Assembly: GCF_022201045.2 (NCBI RefSeq)
Contig: NC_068562.1
Location: 5,190,001-5,254,000 of the forward strand
Length of the DNA: 64,000 bases
DNA from: Citrus sinensis
Lineage: Eukaryota > Streptophyta > Magnoliopsida > Sapindales > Rutaceae
Direction of reading: 5' to 3'
The notes below the pieces were generated by a model. The model ran no database searches, was not told the origin of the DNA, and saw only the letters and a list, made by a program, of their open reading frames with translations. Numbering within the stretch: the first letter of the stretch is position 1; every line of letters begins with the position of its first letter. Both the position numbers and the translations under genes were made by a program. Shown here piece after piece: positions 35,361 through 48,406 of the stretch.

Positions 35361-35367
35361 CTAAATT

Positions 35368-36780
35368 GAAAAAATTATATTCAAATTCAATTTCTTTTAC
35401 CACTAGAATAAAAGTATATAAATTAAATTTAGCGAGAATTACAGTGAAAACATATTTCATGTGGCAAAGATTATAACAAGCTTAAGACGTATAAATAAAA
35501 ATGAATTTAAAAGACTATATTTCTCCCCAATGGCATAAAATGTTTTAAAAGTAAATTTAGTAAAACATACTGCTTACTATGAAAATGAATTTATATTTTT
35601 CATATTTTTAAATAATTTAATTTTTTTTGGTTGTGATATAAATTAACTTAATTTCAAAAAAATATAGATATAAATTTAAGATTGAACATATTTTATAATA
35701 CTTGCACATCATTTAGTAGACAAATCATGTACCCATATAGTGAGTGCAATGTTACTCAAATAATTTAATTTAATTTAGAAATATAACTGTCATGCTTAAA
35801 TTATATAACTATAAGTATAACATAATACAACATTATTCAATATTAGTTGCATTCAAATTGTAATTATCCATGTTATGTACCATTATGAATTTGATTAATG
35901 TTTAACAAAAAAATTATTATAGCAAAAAGGATTAAATAAAATAATTAATCTCACTTAAGATAGTATGAATTAATTTGCACAAGAGATTGATTATGAGTTT
36001 TATTTAAAAATATCAAATATTAGATGCTTTATATTTTTGTAATATATGAATATTTGTTTTAGAGGGTATACATAAAACATACTAATATTGGCCACTAATA
36101 ATAACAACAACAACATTTGAGGGGTAATTACGATGTTTGGAATGATAATTATTTGATAGTTGGATAAATATTGTCCTCATTTTAGTAGGTAGGGATTTAA
36201 GTCCTTGAATGTGAATCGTGAGATCCTGGAATTGATTTCTTCTAAATATCTGGAAATAAATCGATTTCGTTATATGTTTAGATACTCGGATTCTAATGTA
36301 ATTAAAAGTTGATAAAATTATTTTGATAGTTTTGTAAGCAAAATATCATTATATTTATTACATAATATTAAAAATAGTGCAATTAATAAATTAAATTTTT
36401 TAATTAATATATAATTATTTCCATTTATTATATTTAAATAGTATTCTCATTAGTACATAAGTTACATTTTTTAAGGCAAAATATCATTAAATTTATAATG
36501 TAATATTAAGAAAAATAATATAATTATTTTTATTTAAATATATTAGTCCAATTAATTTTATTTAATTATGTTTCTTTTAGGATATAAGTTAAATATATTA
36601 ACTATATTTTCCATGAATCAAAAGAAAAAGGAAGTATTTTTTTGGTGTAAAGTTGAGGGGGTCTTTGATAATTTACTAGTTTTGAATTGATTATCTTAAT
36701 ATTTCCTAAAATGAGGGAGTTCTATGATAGTTTCTTTTAACATTTGCCGCTTTAAGCGATTAAAAGGAGCGAATCGGTGG
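35368..36780. other. AT-rich interior of the 6.3-kb unit
   Basis: No gene, no long open frame and no clear repeat with ends. Many poly(A/T) and ATTTA-type motifs. Confidence 0.4.
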
Positions 36781-36864
36781 CCGGTTACATCCGCATTATT
36801 AAAAAAATAATAAAGGCAGCTGCATGACATGCAGCACTGCATTACAGCCCGACCCCTGAACTCA

Positions 36865-37877
36865 AATACTAGCGATCTCCGGATCCAAATTCATAACAAT
36901 GATGTCATTGTTAAAGAATTTCAGGTGTTGCCACGTTTCATCAACTGACTGTCATATTTGGTGTCATGTGATTTGCTTTTGTCTTTGCTGCTGGTTCATG
37001 GCTTAATTTCTAGTGTCGTTTTCGATAGCGGGGTTGGTGCATTCTAGCTTTTAGAATCCACTAAAGTGACGACAAACAATCAAAGCAACTTTTTTGGAGC
37101 AGAGGTTGTTCACCTGTGGGTTCTTGTTGGCGAATGCCCAATGGTACGTGATGGACAAAATATAATGGATATTAATCAATTAGAACTTCACACCATCTAA
37201 TTCTGTCAATAAAGTTTTAAAGATATAATTATGTATATGGATTTTGCTACAAGGGGGAAGAAGTTAGAGGAACAACTGTAGCCATGCGTGTTCTTATAGT
37301 CTTGATCTCAAATGGTCTCCAACAAATCCTGTCATCATAGGTTATAATAATAATACCATCATATATTATCCTAATTATATGTATAAGGTCTAAGCAAAAT
37401 GTGTTTACGGTGAATGCTTAGGAAATGAAACCTTTTTTTTTAAAAAAATAATAATATAAACTCATTCATTTAAACTGATTAATTGGAGTAGTAATAAGTT
37501 TTTTTGCTACAGTAGTCTAGTACATATTGTAGTGTATTGAGATTATATGCCTAAATAACGTCAATTTGATTACAATAACCCAAAAACCAATTCATCAAAT
37601 GAAAAGGTTGAGAATTGAGATGAGATCATGCTAATCAACGACGGAGACCAATAGGAAATTAGACAAAAAATAAGAAATTACAAGTGTGTCAGGAATCAAC
37701 ACAGAAATAACACAAATACGACTTAATCGGCATGCTTCCATTGATTCCATGTAATGTAGATTAATCAATTTTGATGTCTATTGTAGTAAGTTCAACCATT
37801 TTAACGAACTCATTGACATAATGACTCATTAAACAACTGGCAACATTAATTTAACTAACCAATTTTGACGTAATGAG
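36865..37877. other. Intergenic DNA, no gene seen
   Basis: Mixed-composition DNA. Near 37825-37877 the phrase 'GACRTAATGASTCATTAAACAACT' (split: 37821-37843 and 37867-37889) occurs twice, so the left edge of the repeated block at 37878 lies inside a small local duplication. Confidence 0.4.
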
Positions 37878-39384
37878 TCATTAAACAACTCAGGAACCAT
37901 GTTCATTCTTATCGGTTTGTTAAACCTAATAATTTAATAGACTTTGAATAATGCCTGATCCAGCCGATGAACAAATTAGTTAAAATTTTTATAGATAATA
38001 TTTCATGCGTTGTCATATGCAGCCCACCTACACTGTTGCTATTGTGGTCCACGGCCAATGCGTAGAATGACTTGCCGAACATAATTTAACATTTTTAACT
38101 TACACGTACGTTAGGTTAAATACAGAAGCACAGAGAGTACGTACGTGTTAGTGGTTCAGGTAAAATTAGTTCTGAGAAAAATGTCACGGGCGACTCTGTT
38201 GTATGGGATGCAATTGTTTCTTGTGGCTCCCATGCATGTTCTCAATTTATTCTTCTTCTTTTTTTTTTTTTCTTTCTTTTTGAAGTGTTTTACAAGGCAT
38301 AATTGAAAAAAAAAAATTCACATGCTCTCTGAACTCTGAAGTAGGTCATTTTAATTACCCCGATTTCCATTTCCAAGCGGTGGCCTCACAGGTTGTAGTT
38401 ATCAACGAATAATTTTATTAGTATTCTGGTCCAGTTTCAAGGTCAAGTTCTTACCTAAATTTCTAAACATTATTACTTCAATTTGCACACGATTTGCTCG
38501 ATTGCGTTAGAAAAATCTCTCTCTAAAACGGCTTATTCGACACGCTTCCTTTGTTTTTCTTCGGAAGCTGCATTTAATCATTAAAAAATTATAATAAGAT
38601 ATATTTGACTTTGTTTTATTACAAAATTGTTAATTTTGCAATTATTAGTTTTAGGTGAACAATAAAAAGAATATAATTATACTTATAAAATTGTTTTTGT
38701 TAGAATCATATGCATTATATACTTTTGTAATTTTTATAATTGGATTAGCATACTGTATTAAATAGTTTTATTTTTAAAATTAATTTTTAGCGTTGTGGCC
38801 GACACCTCATAAGAGAGAATTAAATTTTTTTTTATATGATTGTGGAAGTAATATTTCTCTTGATTTAAGAGTAGATATCTCCATTTTATATTGGATTTTC
38901 AAACCGGATTTTAGATGGATTATATAAGGCAAGTCTCGGCGGACTTTTGATGGTAATATAAAAAAAAAATCATATATTTTATTTATATAGAAAAAACGGA
39001 GACAAAAGAGAAGAAAATGAGAGAAAATATGACTTAAATTTTTTATTTAAAAGTTTAACATAATTCTTGAACCATTGGCTTCAAGCAATTCAATGATAAA
39101 TATTAAAAGTCAAAATATTATTTAATAATAGTTATTCATTGACTATTTAAGTCAAAATTTTAAATTAGAACAACCTAACCCATTATCTTTTTTATAATAA
39201 TTTAACTGGCATGCAGTTACGGTAATGGGAACTAATATCGAAACGTAAGGAGTATCCTCAATACTAAAACATCGACTTTAGGGAGCTAATAATGGTTTTG
39301 TGAATAATAGGTTTTGCATTAATCAATAATATTCACATTTTCAATGTTAAAATTGTTAATCGATATATTGGACCAATTGACTGC
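37878..39384. repeat. Duplicated non-coding block (copy 2)
   Basis: Same sequence as 14722-16870 minus the Helitron; the empty Helitron site is at 38626/38627. It ends abruptly at 39384, after which the lyase promoter region begins. No gene is recognised within it. Confidence 0.85.
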
Positions 39385-40216
39385 CCCCAAAAAGTTCGGC
39401 ACCCGCAATTCGTTTTTTTTTTTTTTCTCTCTCTCACTCTCTTTGTTCTGGTAATTAAGCATTAAGCAATAAGCACCCGCCAGTTAGGATGTTTCTACCG
39501 TACTATCGAATCTCGTAGGACTAAAATTTAATTTTTCTTTTATTTCAATGTGCCACTCGAGTGAAAATTACCCAAATATTTGAAGAAATTAAAATTTTAA
39601 TCACTTGTCTTGAACGTCACGTGATACTTTTCCCATGACAAAATTACCAAATAACTTGGTCCAGCAGACTGACGTATCTCTCTGCTGTCGCAAAGAAAAT
39701 TAAACCGCGAAACAAGAAAAGCAAAGGCAGTACCTTTGACATTATATTCTGCAATGAAGAAAAGAAATTTCCATATTTAAGAAATAGTCAAAAACGTTTA
39801 AAAAATTGAAAGAAGTTGGCAAGGAGCCGTTCTCTTCTTAGATGAAAGTTATATAAAGGCCATTCATTAGCCATTACAATATGCACGTTTTTGAAGCAAT
39901 TAAGGTTCCTAGCAAGCACCATTATTTGGTAACGTTCACCAAGTAGAGCTAGCTAGACAACATCTTCTCTGTTACCTTCTTCATTTGCATTTACAAGGGT
40001 ATGTCCATTTTCTCAATTACCATCATACTAAGAATTTTTTTTATTTTTTTCCTTTTATGGGGTTCTATAATTAATTACTTGCCACCTTGGCTTACCATTT
40101 TCTGCTTCTGAAAGTATATTATAAACGACTCCAAATTGCTATGTTTAAAGAGTGTTCTGTTCACGTTTGGTATGCATGTTGTTGTTTTCAGGCCTTCGTT
40201 CATTAGAAAATAGTTA
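39385..40216 (+). promoter_or_regulatory. Promoter and 5' leader of the rhamnogalacturonan lyase gene
   Basis: TATATAAAG at 39850-39858 is a good TATA box, giving an expected transcript start near 39885. The leader probably contains one intron: donor GTATGT at 39999 and acceptor TTTTCAG ending at 40191, leaving AUG at 40217. A CT-rich tract lies at 39411-39442. Confidence 0.55.
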
Positions 40217-40319
40217 ATGGAGAAGGTTAGGTGGAAACGAAAAGGGAGTTTGGTTGCTGCATTACTTCTCATGTTCTTCATCGGAGTTAGTTCCGAGAAG
40301 ATCCCAGTAAGGTTCTTGC

Positions 40320-40363
<44 letters not shown>

Positions 40364-43300
40364 TTACATTTTCTGCTTGTGTTCTGTGCATGTTTGCATG
40401 TGAGAGAGAGAAGAAGCGTACTTTGAAAAAGAAGTTTTCGTGCTAACTTCCATTCATGGCCTATTTATTATTTTGTGTTTAATGATCGATGCTTTATATA
40501 TGTAGGTTATTGATTTTAGTCTTGCCTTTGTTCCTGTTACACATATGAAAGACGAAATTATATTTATTATCCCATTTTGTTGTTTCCAAAATGGTCGCTT
40601 GTATTGTTTTATATCAACCACAAAATTTGTCATGAGATGGTGACCGTAGCTCATCATGACTGAGTTCCATCTTTTGCTTGTGACCATTTTAACTTAAACA
40701 GACGGTCCCTTACACATTTTCTTACTTTCAATTTTCTCTTTCCAACGTCTTTATCGTATTTGCCACTGTGAATCCTTTGAATTGATCTGGATGAAAATGT
40801 GAATTGGCTTATCACGATCAGAAAGCAATGCTTCCATCATTACAACTAAATTGACCGCAATATCCCAAAATATTTGATTTCTAACCTTTATTCCAATAGA
40901 AGGAATTTTTTATATCTATTATTATCTTCAATTTCTTTACTTGAGTCTTGAAAGGATAAACCTTTCGGACTTTCGGTTGCCAACATTCTCTGTAATTAAT
41001 TACTTTGCTGCACTAAAGTATTACAATTATATCCGTTCGTTTGCAGCAACCCCCGAGAATTGAAGACTTCGCTTGGAGTCCAACTAAATACCAAACACCG
41101 ACGACTGGTATAAAGCGCCCTGACAATCTTTATCCTTCAACTATTTATTAATTGATCTGCTAGCCTTATTAGTTTATTCGGAAAAAGGTGGGGGGGGAAC
41201 TCCAGAGAGAAATGGACTTGCATTTTTAATATAAAGTGTTTTCAACTTTTAAATTATTTGTGGTTCAGGTGGTGATGGATAATGGCCTTGTGCAAGTCAC
41301 TTTGTCAAATCCAGAGGGTGAAGTCATTGGAATAAAATATAATGAAATTGACAATGTACTAGAGACACAGAATGAAGAAGATAATCGAGGGTATGTATGG
41401 TATTCTCTTAATGAGTTGGTCATTTTACTTAGATTCTATATGTAAATTTGAAATTAAAAATTGAACAAATTTCAGGTATTGGGACGTCGTTTGGTACGAG
41501 CCGGAAAAACAAGGTTCCTATGACAAGTAAATTCAATTCTCTTCCTTGGGATTTTCTTGACTAAGCATTGTCACAGATATGTGTGCTTCAAATTGAAATT
41601 AATTATTATCTTTATATACCATTTGGCATATATATGTGCATGCAGATTAATTGCAACGGATTTTAAGGTGATTATGCAAGATGAAAACCAAGTAGAGGTA
41701 TCATTCACGAGAACATGGAACATTTCCCTCCGTGGGTCTCTAGCTCCCTTAAATGTTGATAAAAGGTGCTGTGTAATTTCTTAATATTTTTTCCCAACAC
41801 AACCGCACAAATTAATATAGAATTAATTAATCTGAATTAACCAAACTCTTCAGGTACATAATGCGGCGTGGCGTCTCGGGCTTTTACTTTTACGCCATAA
41901 TGGAACGCAAAGAAGGGTGGCCTGACGTGGACATGGATCAAATTAGGACTGTTTTCAAGCTCCAACAAAACAAGTACGGAAGCAATTAACTGGTCAACTT
42001 TATGCATAATTGGATTAATTTTGCCTGTTGCCCATATATATAAATTTTAGGTTCTGAAATGCTGATTGATTTGGAGTTTTTTAAAATGAATTTTAAATGT
42101 GAATAGGTTTCACTTCATGGCAATATCAAACGATAGGCAAAGAATCATGCCAATGCCTGAAGACAGGGCAACCGGTCAGCCACTTGCCTATCCTGAGGCT
42201 GTTCTCCTGACAGATCCAATCAACCCAGACCTTAGAGGAGAGGTACTACTTCAATTTTCCTCTCTTATGTATACATAATGGATTGCCGTCGCCTGTGGTC
42301 AATTGCGCGGGTAAACAAAAGTAACAAAAAGGGTAATGATAGATGAGCTTTCTGCAGAAGTTATTCTCGGCAACTTAAGGAAACTCCCAATATTACAAGT
42401 AATTCCCAGAAAGAAAGCTATAATAAAGAGGAGATTCGTTTCATCAAGACTTCGGTGATCTGTGTGTATCCTCTCATGTGAAAATGACCCCCATAAAGTA
42501 ATTAATTAATTAACTAATTAAAAAAATGATACGAATGAGGTATAATTTAACTTAATGTTTTATACGGAATGTGGAAGGTTGATCCATTCGTTCACTGTGT
42601 TCCGTGTAGAAAGAAATAAAGTGCCTTCTTTTGACTATCGAATGGAGAGAGCGGAGAAAAAATGGGACGCAACTTTTGTCTTTATGTTTGTAGACTTTAT
42701 TAGGCTTCGAATATCAAAGTCTCTCCCGTGAACGCGGATGTGATACCTTTTTCCACTTTGGTTGTGGCTTGTTTGTTCAGGTGGACGACAAGTACCAGTA
42801 CTCGAGCGAGGATAAAGATATTCGGGTCCACGGATGGATATCCTCCGACCCGCCCGTTGGATTCTGGATGATCACACCAAGCGACGAGTTTCGTTCGGGT
42901 GGCCCCAACAAACAAGACCTAACTTCTCACGTGGGCCCCGTCGTCCTCTCGGTAAGTCTCGCTGCATCCAATCATCCAATTCATAAATTTATATGATGTT
43001 TAAGCCGAAATTTTATAATAATTATAGTTTACATTTATCTAAAATTTTGGTTGCTGCTGTGACGTCCATTAATTGTCCAGATGTTCACCAGTACTCATTA
43101 TGCTGGGAAGGAAATAAATACAGAGTTCAGAAACGGAGAGCCGTGGAAGAAAGTTTTTGGTCCTGCTCTTGTTTATCTTAACTCTGTTTCATCCGAAGAA
43201 AAACCCCTTAATCTTTGGGAAGATGCTAAACGCCAGGTATATTAAATTCAACAGATGCGTTAAAGGAGTAATAATAACTCTTATGATCGACTGACGCCGA

Positions 43301-45684
43301 ATTTCGTAATCAGATGATGGTAGAAGTTAGAAAATGGCCATATAATTTCCCTGAATCAGTGGATTTCCCTAAACGCAATCAAAGAGGAGGAGTCTTTGGT
43401 CAATTACGAGTCCACGACAGGTAGCAATGATTGAAAATCTCTTTCTTTTTTTATTTAAGGCATTTATTACCTTAAGGTATATAACTATTCTATAAAATTA
43501 TAAAATAATAAAATTTTATTTTTTTTACAGCTGTTAAATTTTTATTAAATAAGTACAGGACACGGGCTCTATTTAAAGAATACTTGAAACCTGTAATATT
43601 AGGCTAATACTAAGTTATATGTACGTAACTTTTAATTCTCTTACATGAATAGTGAGTGATGTGGGTCCACTCACTATTTATATGAGAAAATTATAAGTTA
43701 CATGCATGTAATATAAGAGATCTGTAACATTAACAGTGTACTCATTTATTTATTTGAATCAGGTACATCAGTAACAGATTGATGTGGGCGGACTCGGCTT
43801 ATGTGGGATTGGCTGCACCAGGAGGTGTCGGATCATGGGAGAGAGATTCCAAGGTCTGATCAAATGGGCCTGTCATAAAAATTTTTGGTGCACTGTGGAC
43901 TCAGCTTATTAATTAACTAATCAACTTTTATAATTTCTCCTAATCAGGGTTATCAATTCTGGACAAAAGCGAACAAGAGAGGGTATTTCTCAATTAAAAA
44001 TGTTCGACAAGGGGATTATAATTTGTATGCGTGGATCCCTGGAATTGTTGGTGACTATAAATATAGTGCCAATATCACTGTCAGAGCAGGTGAAGTCTCA
44101 TCTTTACTATTCTATTTTCACGCAATGTTCATTCTGTAGCTGGATTTCACTACGAAAATAAAAAGAATAAAAAGGAAAAATAAAAAGAAAGATTTATGCT
44201 TTTCACACCCGTTCAATATTCTTACAAAATCTCATTTTTATAATCATAGTTCTATTATTGGTCGAAAAGAAATTTTATGAAAGTGCAAAAAATATTTACA
44301 AATCATTAATCCTAACTATCTTTAAATCTTTATATATGATATAATTATTTTTTATTTTTTTGGGATAAAATCAAAATAATTTTGAAACAATGAAAAATAA
44401 ATTTCCTAGTAATATGAATTTTATTGTGAAAAATATGTTTAAAATTTAATTAATTTATTCTAGTAACTTTAATTTAACTCTCTGTAATTTTTTATTATTA
44501 TTTTTATTCTATCAGATAAAGAGATTTAGTTATGAATGTTAGAAGCTACACTCTAAAAGAAAATCCTCATTGGGCCCTTTAATAAAGAACTCAATTGGGC
44601 CAGACTGATGGATAGGCTCCGTTGAGCCACATCAAAATGAAATCTTATTGGACCAAAATCATGGACAGGCCTATTTGAAAACTTTGTTTGTCCACCAATA
44701 CCTTCGTTCCATTACTTCTCTCTTTTTGATCTGATCAATTGCTTCTTTGCCATTTTCTTTTCAACTTACAGGTTCCAATATCAACTTGGGAGTTCTTGTT
44801 TATGAGCCGCCCAGAAAAGGTCCGACATTGTGGGAAATCGGCATCCCTGATCGCTCAGCAGCTGAATTCTTTGTGCCAGACCCTTATCCGACACTTGCCA
44901 ACCAATTATACACTAATCATCCAGAAAAGTCCGCTCTCAATTACCATGCTCAAAACTTAGTTGTTACACAATTTAGCCTTATGCTACATTTGCTAAAATT
45001 TCAATAACTTATTGTGGCTTACAGGTTTAGGCAATACGGATTATGGGAGCGATATGTAGATTTATACCGAAATGATGATCTCGAATATACTGTTGGCGAT
45101 AGTTATCACGCAAAAGATTGGTTCTTTGCTCATGTTACCAGGTGTTTATTTCATCCTTACCTACCCAGGAGACTACCAAGTGATTTTCCATTTTCCAGGA
45201 CCTTATATTCTATCAAATGATGAATTGCAGGGATGTGGGAAACAGGACATACAAACCAACCACATGGCGGATTATATTTGAACTAAAGCACCTGAACAAC
45301 AATGGCCATTACACTCTTCAATTGGCTTTGGCATCGGCCACAGACTCTGATTTACATGTATTCTGCAAAGCTTTTTCTTTTTAGTTCTCCAAATTGCATT
45401 TAAAAATGCTAGCAATGCTAATGGGATTTTCAATTGTTTTAAAGGTTCGATTCAACAACCCAAACGCAGATCCGCCTCATTTTGCAACGGGGACAATAGG
45501 AAAGGACAATGCCATTGCCAGACATGGAATCCACGGTCTGTATAGATTATACAGCATTGATGTACCGAGCGTTTTACTTAACCGAGGAAGAAATACAATC
45601 TATCTAACTCAGTCAAGGAGTAGAAGCCCTTTCCAAGGAGTACTATATGACTATATTCGCCTAGAAGGACCCCCTAGAACTTGA
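40217..45684 (+). CDS. Rhamnogalacturonan endolyase (PL4 family), 15 coding exons
   Basis: Cleaves the rhamnose-galacturonate backbone of pectin RG-I by beta-elimination in the wall. Exons: 40217-40306, 41269-41390, 41476-41526, 41646-41765, 41854-41973, 42107-42242, 42781-42951, 43081-43236, 43314-43420, 43763-43853, 43948-44089, 44772-44928, 45025-45141, 45231-45357, 45445-45684; 1,947 nt, 648 aa, all in phase with GT..AG borders (the exon ending 44928 uses a weak GTCCGC donor). Signal peptide about 1-26. Family motifs: VVMDNGLVQVTLSNP, YWDVVWYEP, RRGVSGFYFYA, WMITPSDEFRSGGP, GYFSIKNVRQGDYNLYAW (FN3-like domain), LWEIGIPDRSAAEF, GLWERYVDLY, KDWFFAHVTR, and C-terminal GKDNAIARHGIHGLY with FQGVLYDYIRLE. 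Length fits the family (about 640-680). A possible extra 61-nt exon (41047-41107) would shift the frame. Confidence 0.93.
40323..40359 (+). repeat. (TC)n microsatellite in lyase intron 1
   Basis: Eighteen or so uninterrupted TC units directly after the first exon; a likely length-polymorphic marker. Confidence 0.9.
43615..43711. mobile_element. Small foldback element in lyase intron
   Basis: Arms 43621-43656 and 43669-43705 are inverse complements with several mismatches (core AATAGTGAGT...ACTCACTATT) around the loop GATGTGGGTCC. It lies wholly inside the intron between the exons ending 43420 and starting 43763. No clear target duplication was found. Confidence 0.6.
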
Positions 45685-46845
45685 TTAATTAAGCTCAGGA
45701 GGATGTTGTATTTGTTTAATTCTTTCTGTCCCATTTCCAAAATTCTAGTGTAGATATGTCATATATTTTAGCATATGATTCTAGGCATTATTTGTTGTTC
45801 TTATTCCATGTCAATAAGCAATCTATATGTACACAATATTCACTGCTGAAATCTTTCTTCCGAAAATTCATTAATTTTTCACGTTATCTAATTTTCTTTT
45901 TAATCATCAACTCATACACCTACAAGAATGGAAATTTATGAATATTTTATTTGAGTCATGATTGAAATTGTTAAATTCCCCTGTTTAAATATTTTATAAA
46001 ATTAAACCGCCCCTTCTCCAATTGTGCAAGTCCCGTTGTTGGAGTCACAAAAGACAAAAGAATTAATAAATATGAGGTAATAAAACTAAGTAATACATAG
46101 ATGACATATGTAATTAAATTTAATATAATCATCATTTGCGTGGTGATTTTTCAAAATAAATACATACATGTCTTATTATTGTATAACTGACATAATATTT
46201 CTGATACATTCTATAATTTCTTCAAAAGACAAGGGCAGCGTTATTAATTTAATGGGCCATTATTTTTAAAGTTGTTTAGTTGCATTTGGGAAGATCCATC
46301 TTTACCAATCACCGATTGAAATTAACAGTTGAAAATGAAAATATTGATCTCTCAAAAACGTTTGAGAAATCATAGTTTCATCCCCAACTTTTCCTCTTGA
46401 TAATGAGCACTGCGCACCCGTATCAATAACTAGCTATCATTCTCAATTATTAAAGGGACGAGATTTATATATAATTAAGTGTTTTTTCAACTTAAGAGAC
46501 TATTCTTAACCGTCCAGCACGAGTCCCAATAGGAGAAGAGATGCGATTATATTTAGAATATCGAAAACTTGACCGAAAATTCCCCTCTTATTTGGAAGCA
46601 TTTCATAAGCCAATATAAAAATAATTAGAAACCAAGTCATAGAGAAAGATAAATTATATTAGTGAGAGAAATGAAAGAAATACTCACTCGTGAGAGAGTA
46701 AACAAAAGGTCCGATTTCCAAAACAGGGAGCCCTGCTGGAAACAAATTGCTTTGAGCTCTCCGTGCAAGGGTATAAGGTACCTCGAGTGCGTAATACGTT
46801 GACATGCTGAAGACATATGATTCTTTGTCGCTGTTTGGAACACAG
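45685..46845. other. 3' flank of lyase gene and spacer
   Basis: AT-rich, no gene seen. Exons upstream of the lyase pseudogene (those before the exon-13 equivalent) are not found here, so the second copy was already partial. Confidence 0.5.
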
Positions 46846-47799
46846 GATCAAAGATGAACTTTAGAACTCTTATTCATGAGCCACCTAGAAATGGTCTTAC
46901 ACTGTGGAAAATCGGAATCCGTCACCGGTCAGCTGCTGAATTCTTCATGCCAGATCCCCACAAGAAATTTAAGAACCCATCGCTCACTAGACCCTCTGAC
47001 AGTTAGTTCTCTAATTAAATAATTTAACTTAAATTCGCTTTAGTCGATACACCATTAATTAATTTATTTACAGCTTAATAATAATTTTGAATATAACTTA
47101 CAAATAGATTTGTGCAATACGGATTATGAGAAGGATATGCAGATTTTATATTCCAATGATGATCTCCAATACACCATTGGCGTCAGCAATTACATTCGAG
47201 ATTGGTTCTTTGCTCATGTCACCAGGAGCTTATTATTTCATCGATGATGGATCTCTTGTCTTTGCTATACTAATCCTATAGACCAACAAGTGTTAAAAAG
47301 ACCGGGCTCTTAATATTCTAATGGTCGATTCGCATTGCAGGAAGTAGAAAATAATATTTGCCAACCGACCGCGAACGTGAGCAACAACGGAAATTACCCA
47401 CTCCAGTGGTCTTGTCAGCAGCTACTTACTCTAATTTAAGGTTACAAATTAATTAATAATTAACAATTCTAGCTAGCATTAACTCCAAAACCACCTCATC
47501 ATCACTTCGTTTGCCTAGTGGGCTCTTCGCCCCCGCCCCCACCCCAACCCCCCCCCCCCCCCCCCCCTCAACAATGGTATAAAATAAAAGGTGCGGTCAA
47601 TATTCGTCGAAGAGATAGGCGGAGTCCACTATTCTCGGGAGAAATGGTAGGAAGGGACAATGCGGTAGCTGGACATGGGATTCATGTACTGTACACAAGC
47701 ACCAACGTGCCAAGTTATTGGCTTTACAGAGAAAAGAATACGAACTATCCTACTCAATCAAGAAGTGGCGGATCCTTCCAAAGAGTCATGTATGATTAA
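46846..47799 (+). pseudogene. Rhamnogalacturonan lyase pseudogene, 3' exons only
   Basis: Four exon remnants in the order of the intact gene. 46846 to about 47000 (HEPPRNGLTLWKIGI, RSAAEFFMPDP) matches the exon at 44772. 47108-47225 (FVQYGL then a stop where the gene has W) matches 45025, and its donor GT is lost (CCAGGAGC). About 47341-47420 (NNGNYPLQ) matches 45231 but is shortened. About 47589-47799 (GRDNAVAGHGIHVLYTSTNVPSYWL ends as QRVMYD-stop) matches the last exon and lacks the final DYIRLE residues. The catalytic N-terminal part is absent. Non-functional as an enzyme. Confidence 0.85.
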
Positions 47800-48406
47800 T
47801 TATATTCGCTGAAACACCCCGACCACGGAAACCGAATTACATTTTAGAGGCGGTAATTTTCCTTAATAAGAGATCAAACTTTGTCATCGTGTATGAATGA
47901 ATGTATTTGTAAAGAAATTGAGATGTGGTTTTTTTTTTTTTCATATTGAAGTGTGTGTGTGTGTGTATATGACAATGGAAAATTGTAGATATAAAATTAA
48001 ATAAAGTAATTCTTTGATGAAATTATTTGGGTCTTGGTAAGAAAAGTATAGGCTCCGCAGTCAGCAAATATGACTTTTATGCCTTGATTTGTTCTAATCA
48101 ACTGCGTGCTCGCGATGCTGTTTACCACTGCCAATTGTAGTGACACGTTTGCCCTCGCCGTAATGGAGCTTTTTTCGTCATCAAAAAGCTGGACGGTTTT
48201 TTCCCGTCTATTTTATTTTTTAAACTTCATCCGTGTTTACACGGTAAAATAGTAATTTAACAAAGTTCTGTTAAAAGTTGGGCTTTGTAGGCGGGGAGGC
48301 AATTGCCCGTTGCCTATTAACTGAAACATGGCATCTAAATGATAATAACTCAAACCTCAGGGTAGAAAAATAATAACAACCTAGAGTTTTAATTTTAAAT
48401 TAACAA
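47800..48406. other. Spacer after lyase pseudogene
   Basis: No gene seen. Contains a T-run and TG-repeat at 47931-47968. Confidence 0.45.

Larger units (their letters stand above)
30512..36855. mobile_element. Candidate 6.3-kb TIR element (MULE-like) carrying a satellite
   Basis: A 9-bp direct repeat CTGAACTCA brackets the unit (30503-30511 and 36856-36864). The first about 38 bases and the inverse complement of the last 38 agree at about 27 positions, with ATGCAGYGCTGYAT as the best core, and most differences are transitions. AACCGG motifs follow the left terminus (three at 30558-30585), with one at the right (about 36780). The 9-bp duplication fits Mutator-like elements. No transposase is visible. 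Inside are the higher-order satellite (30745-32925), a SINE with nested MITE (33955-35360), and AT-rich filler (32926-33947 and 35368-36780). The weak ends make this a candidate, not a proven transposon. Confidence 0.5.
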
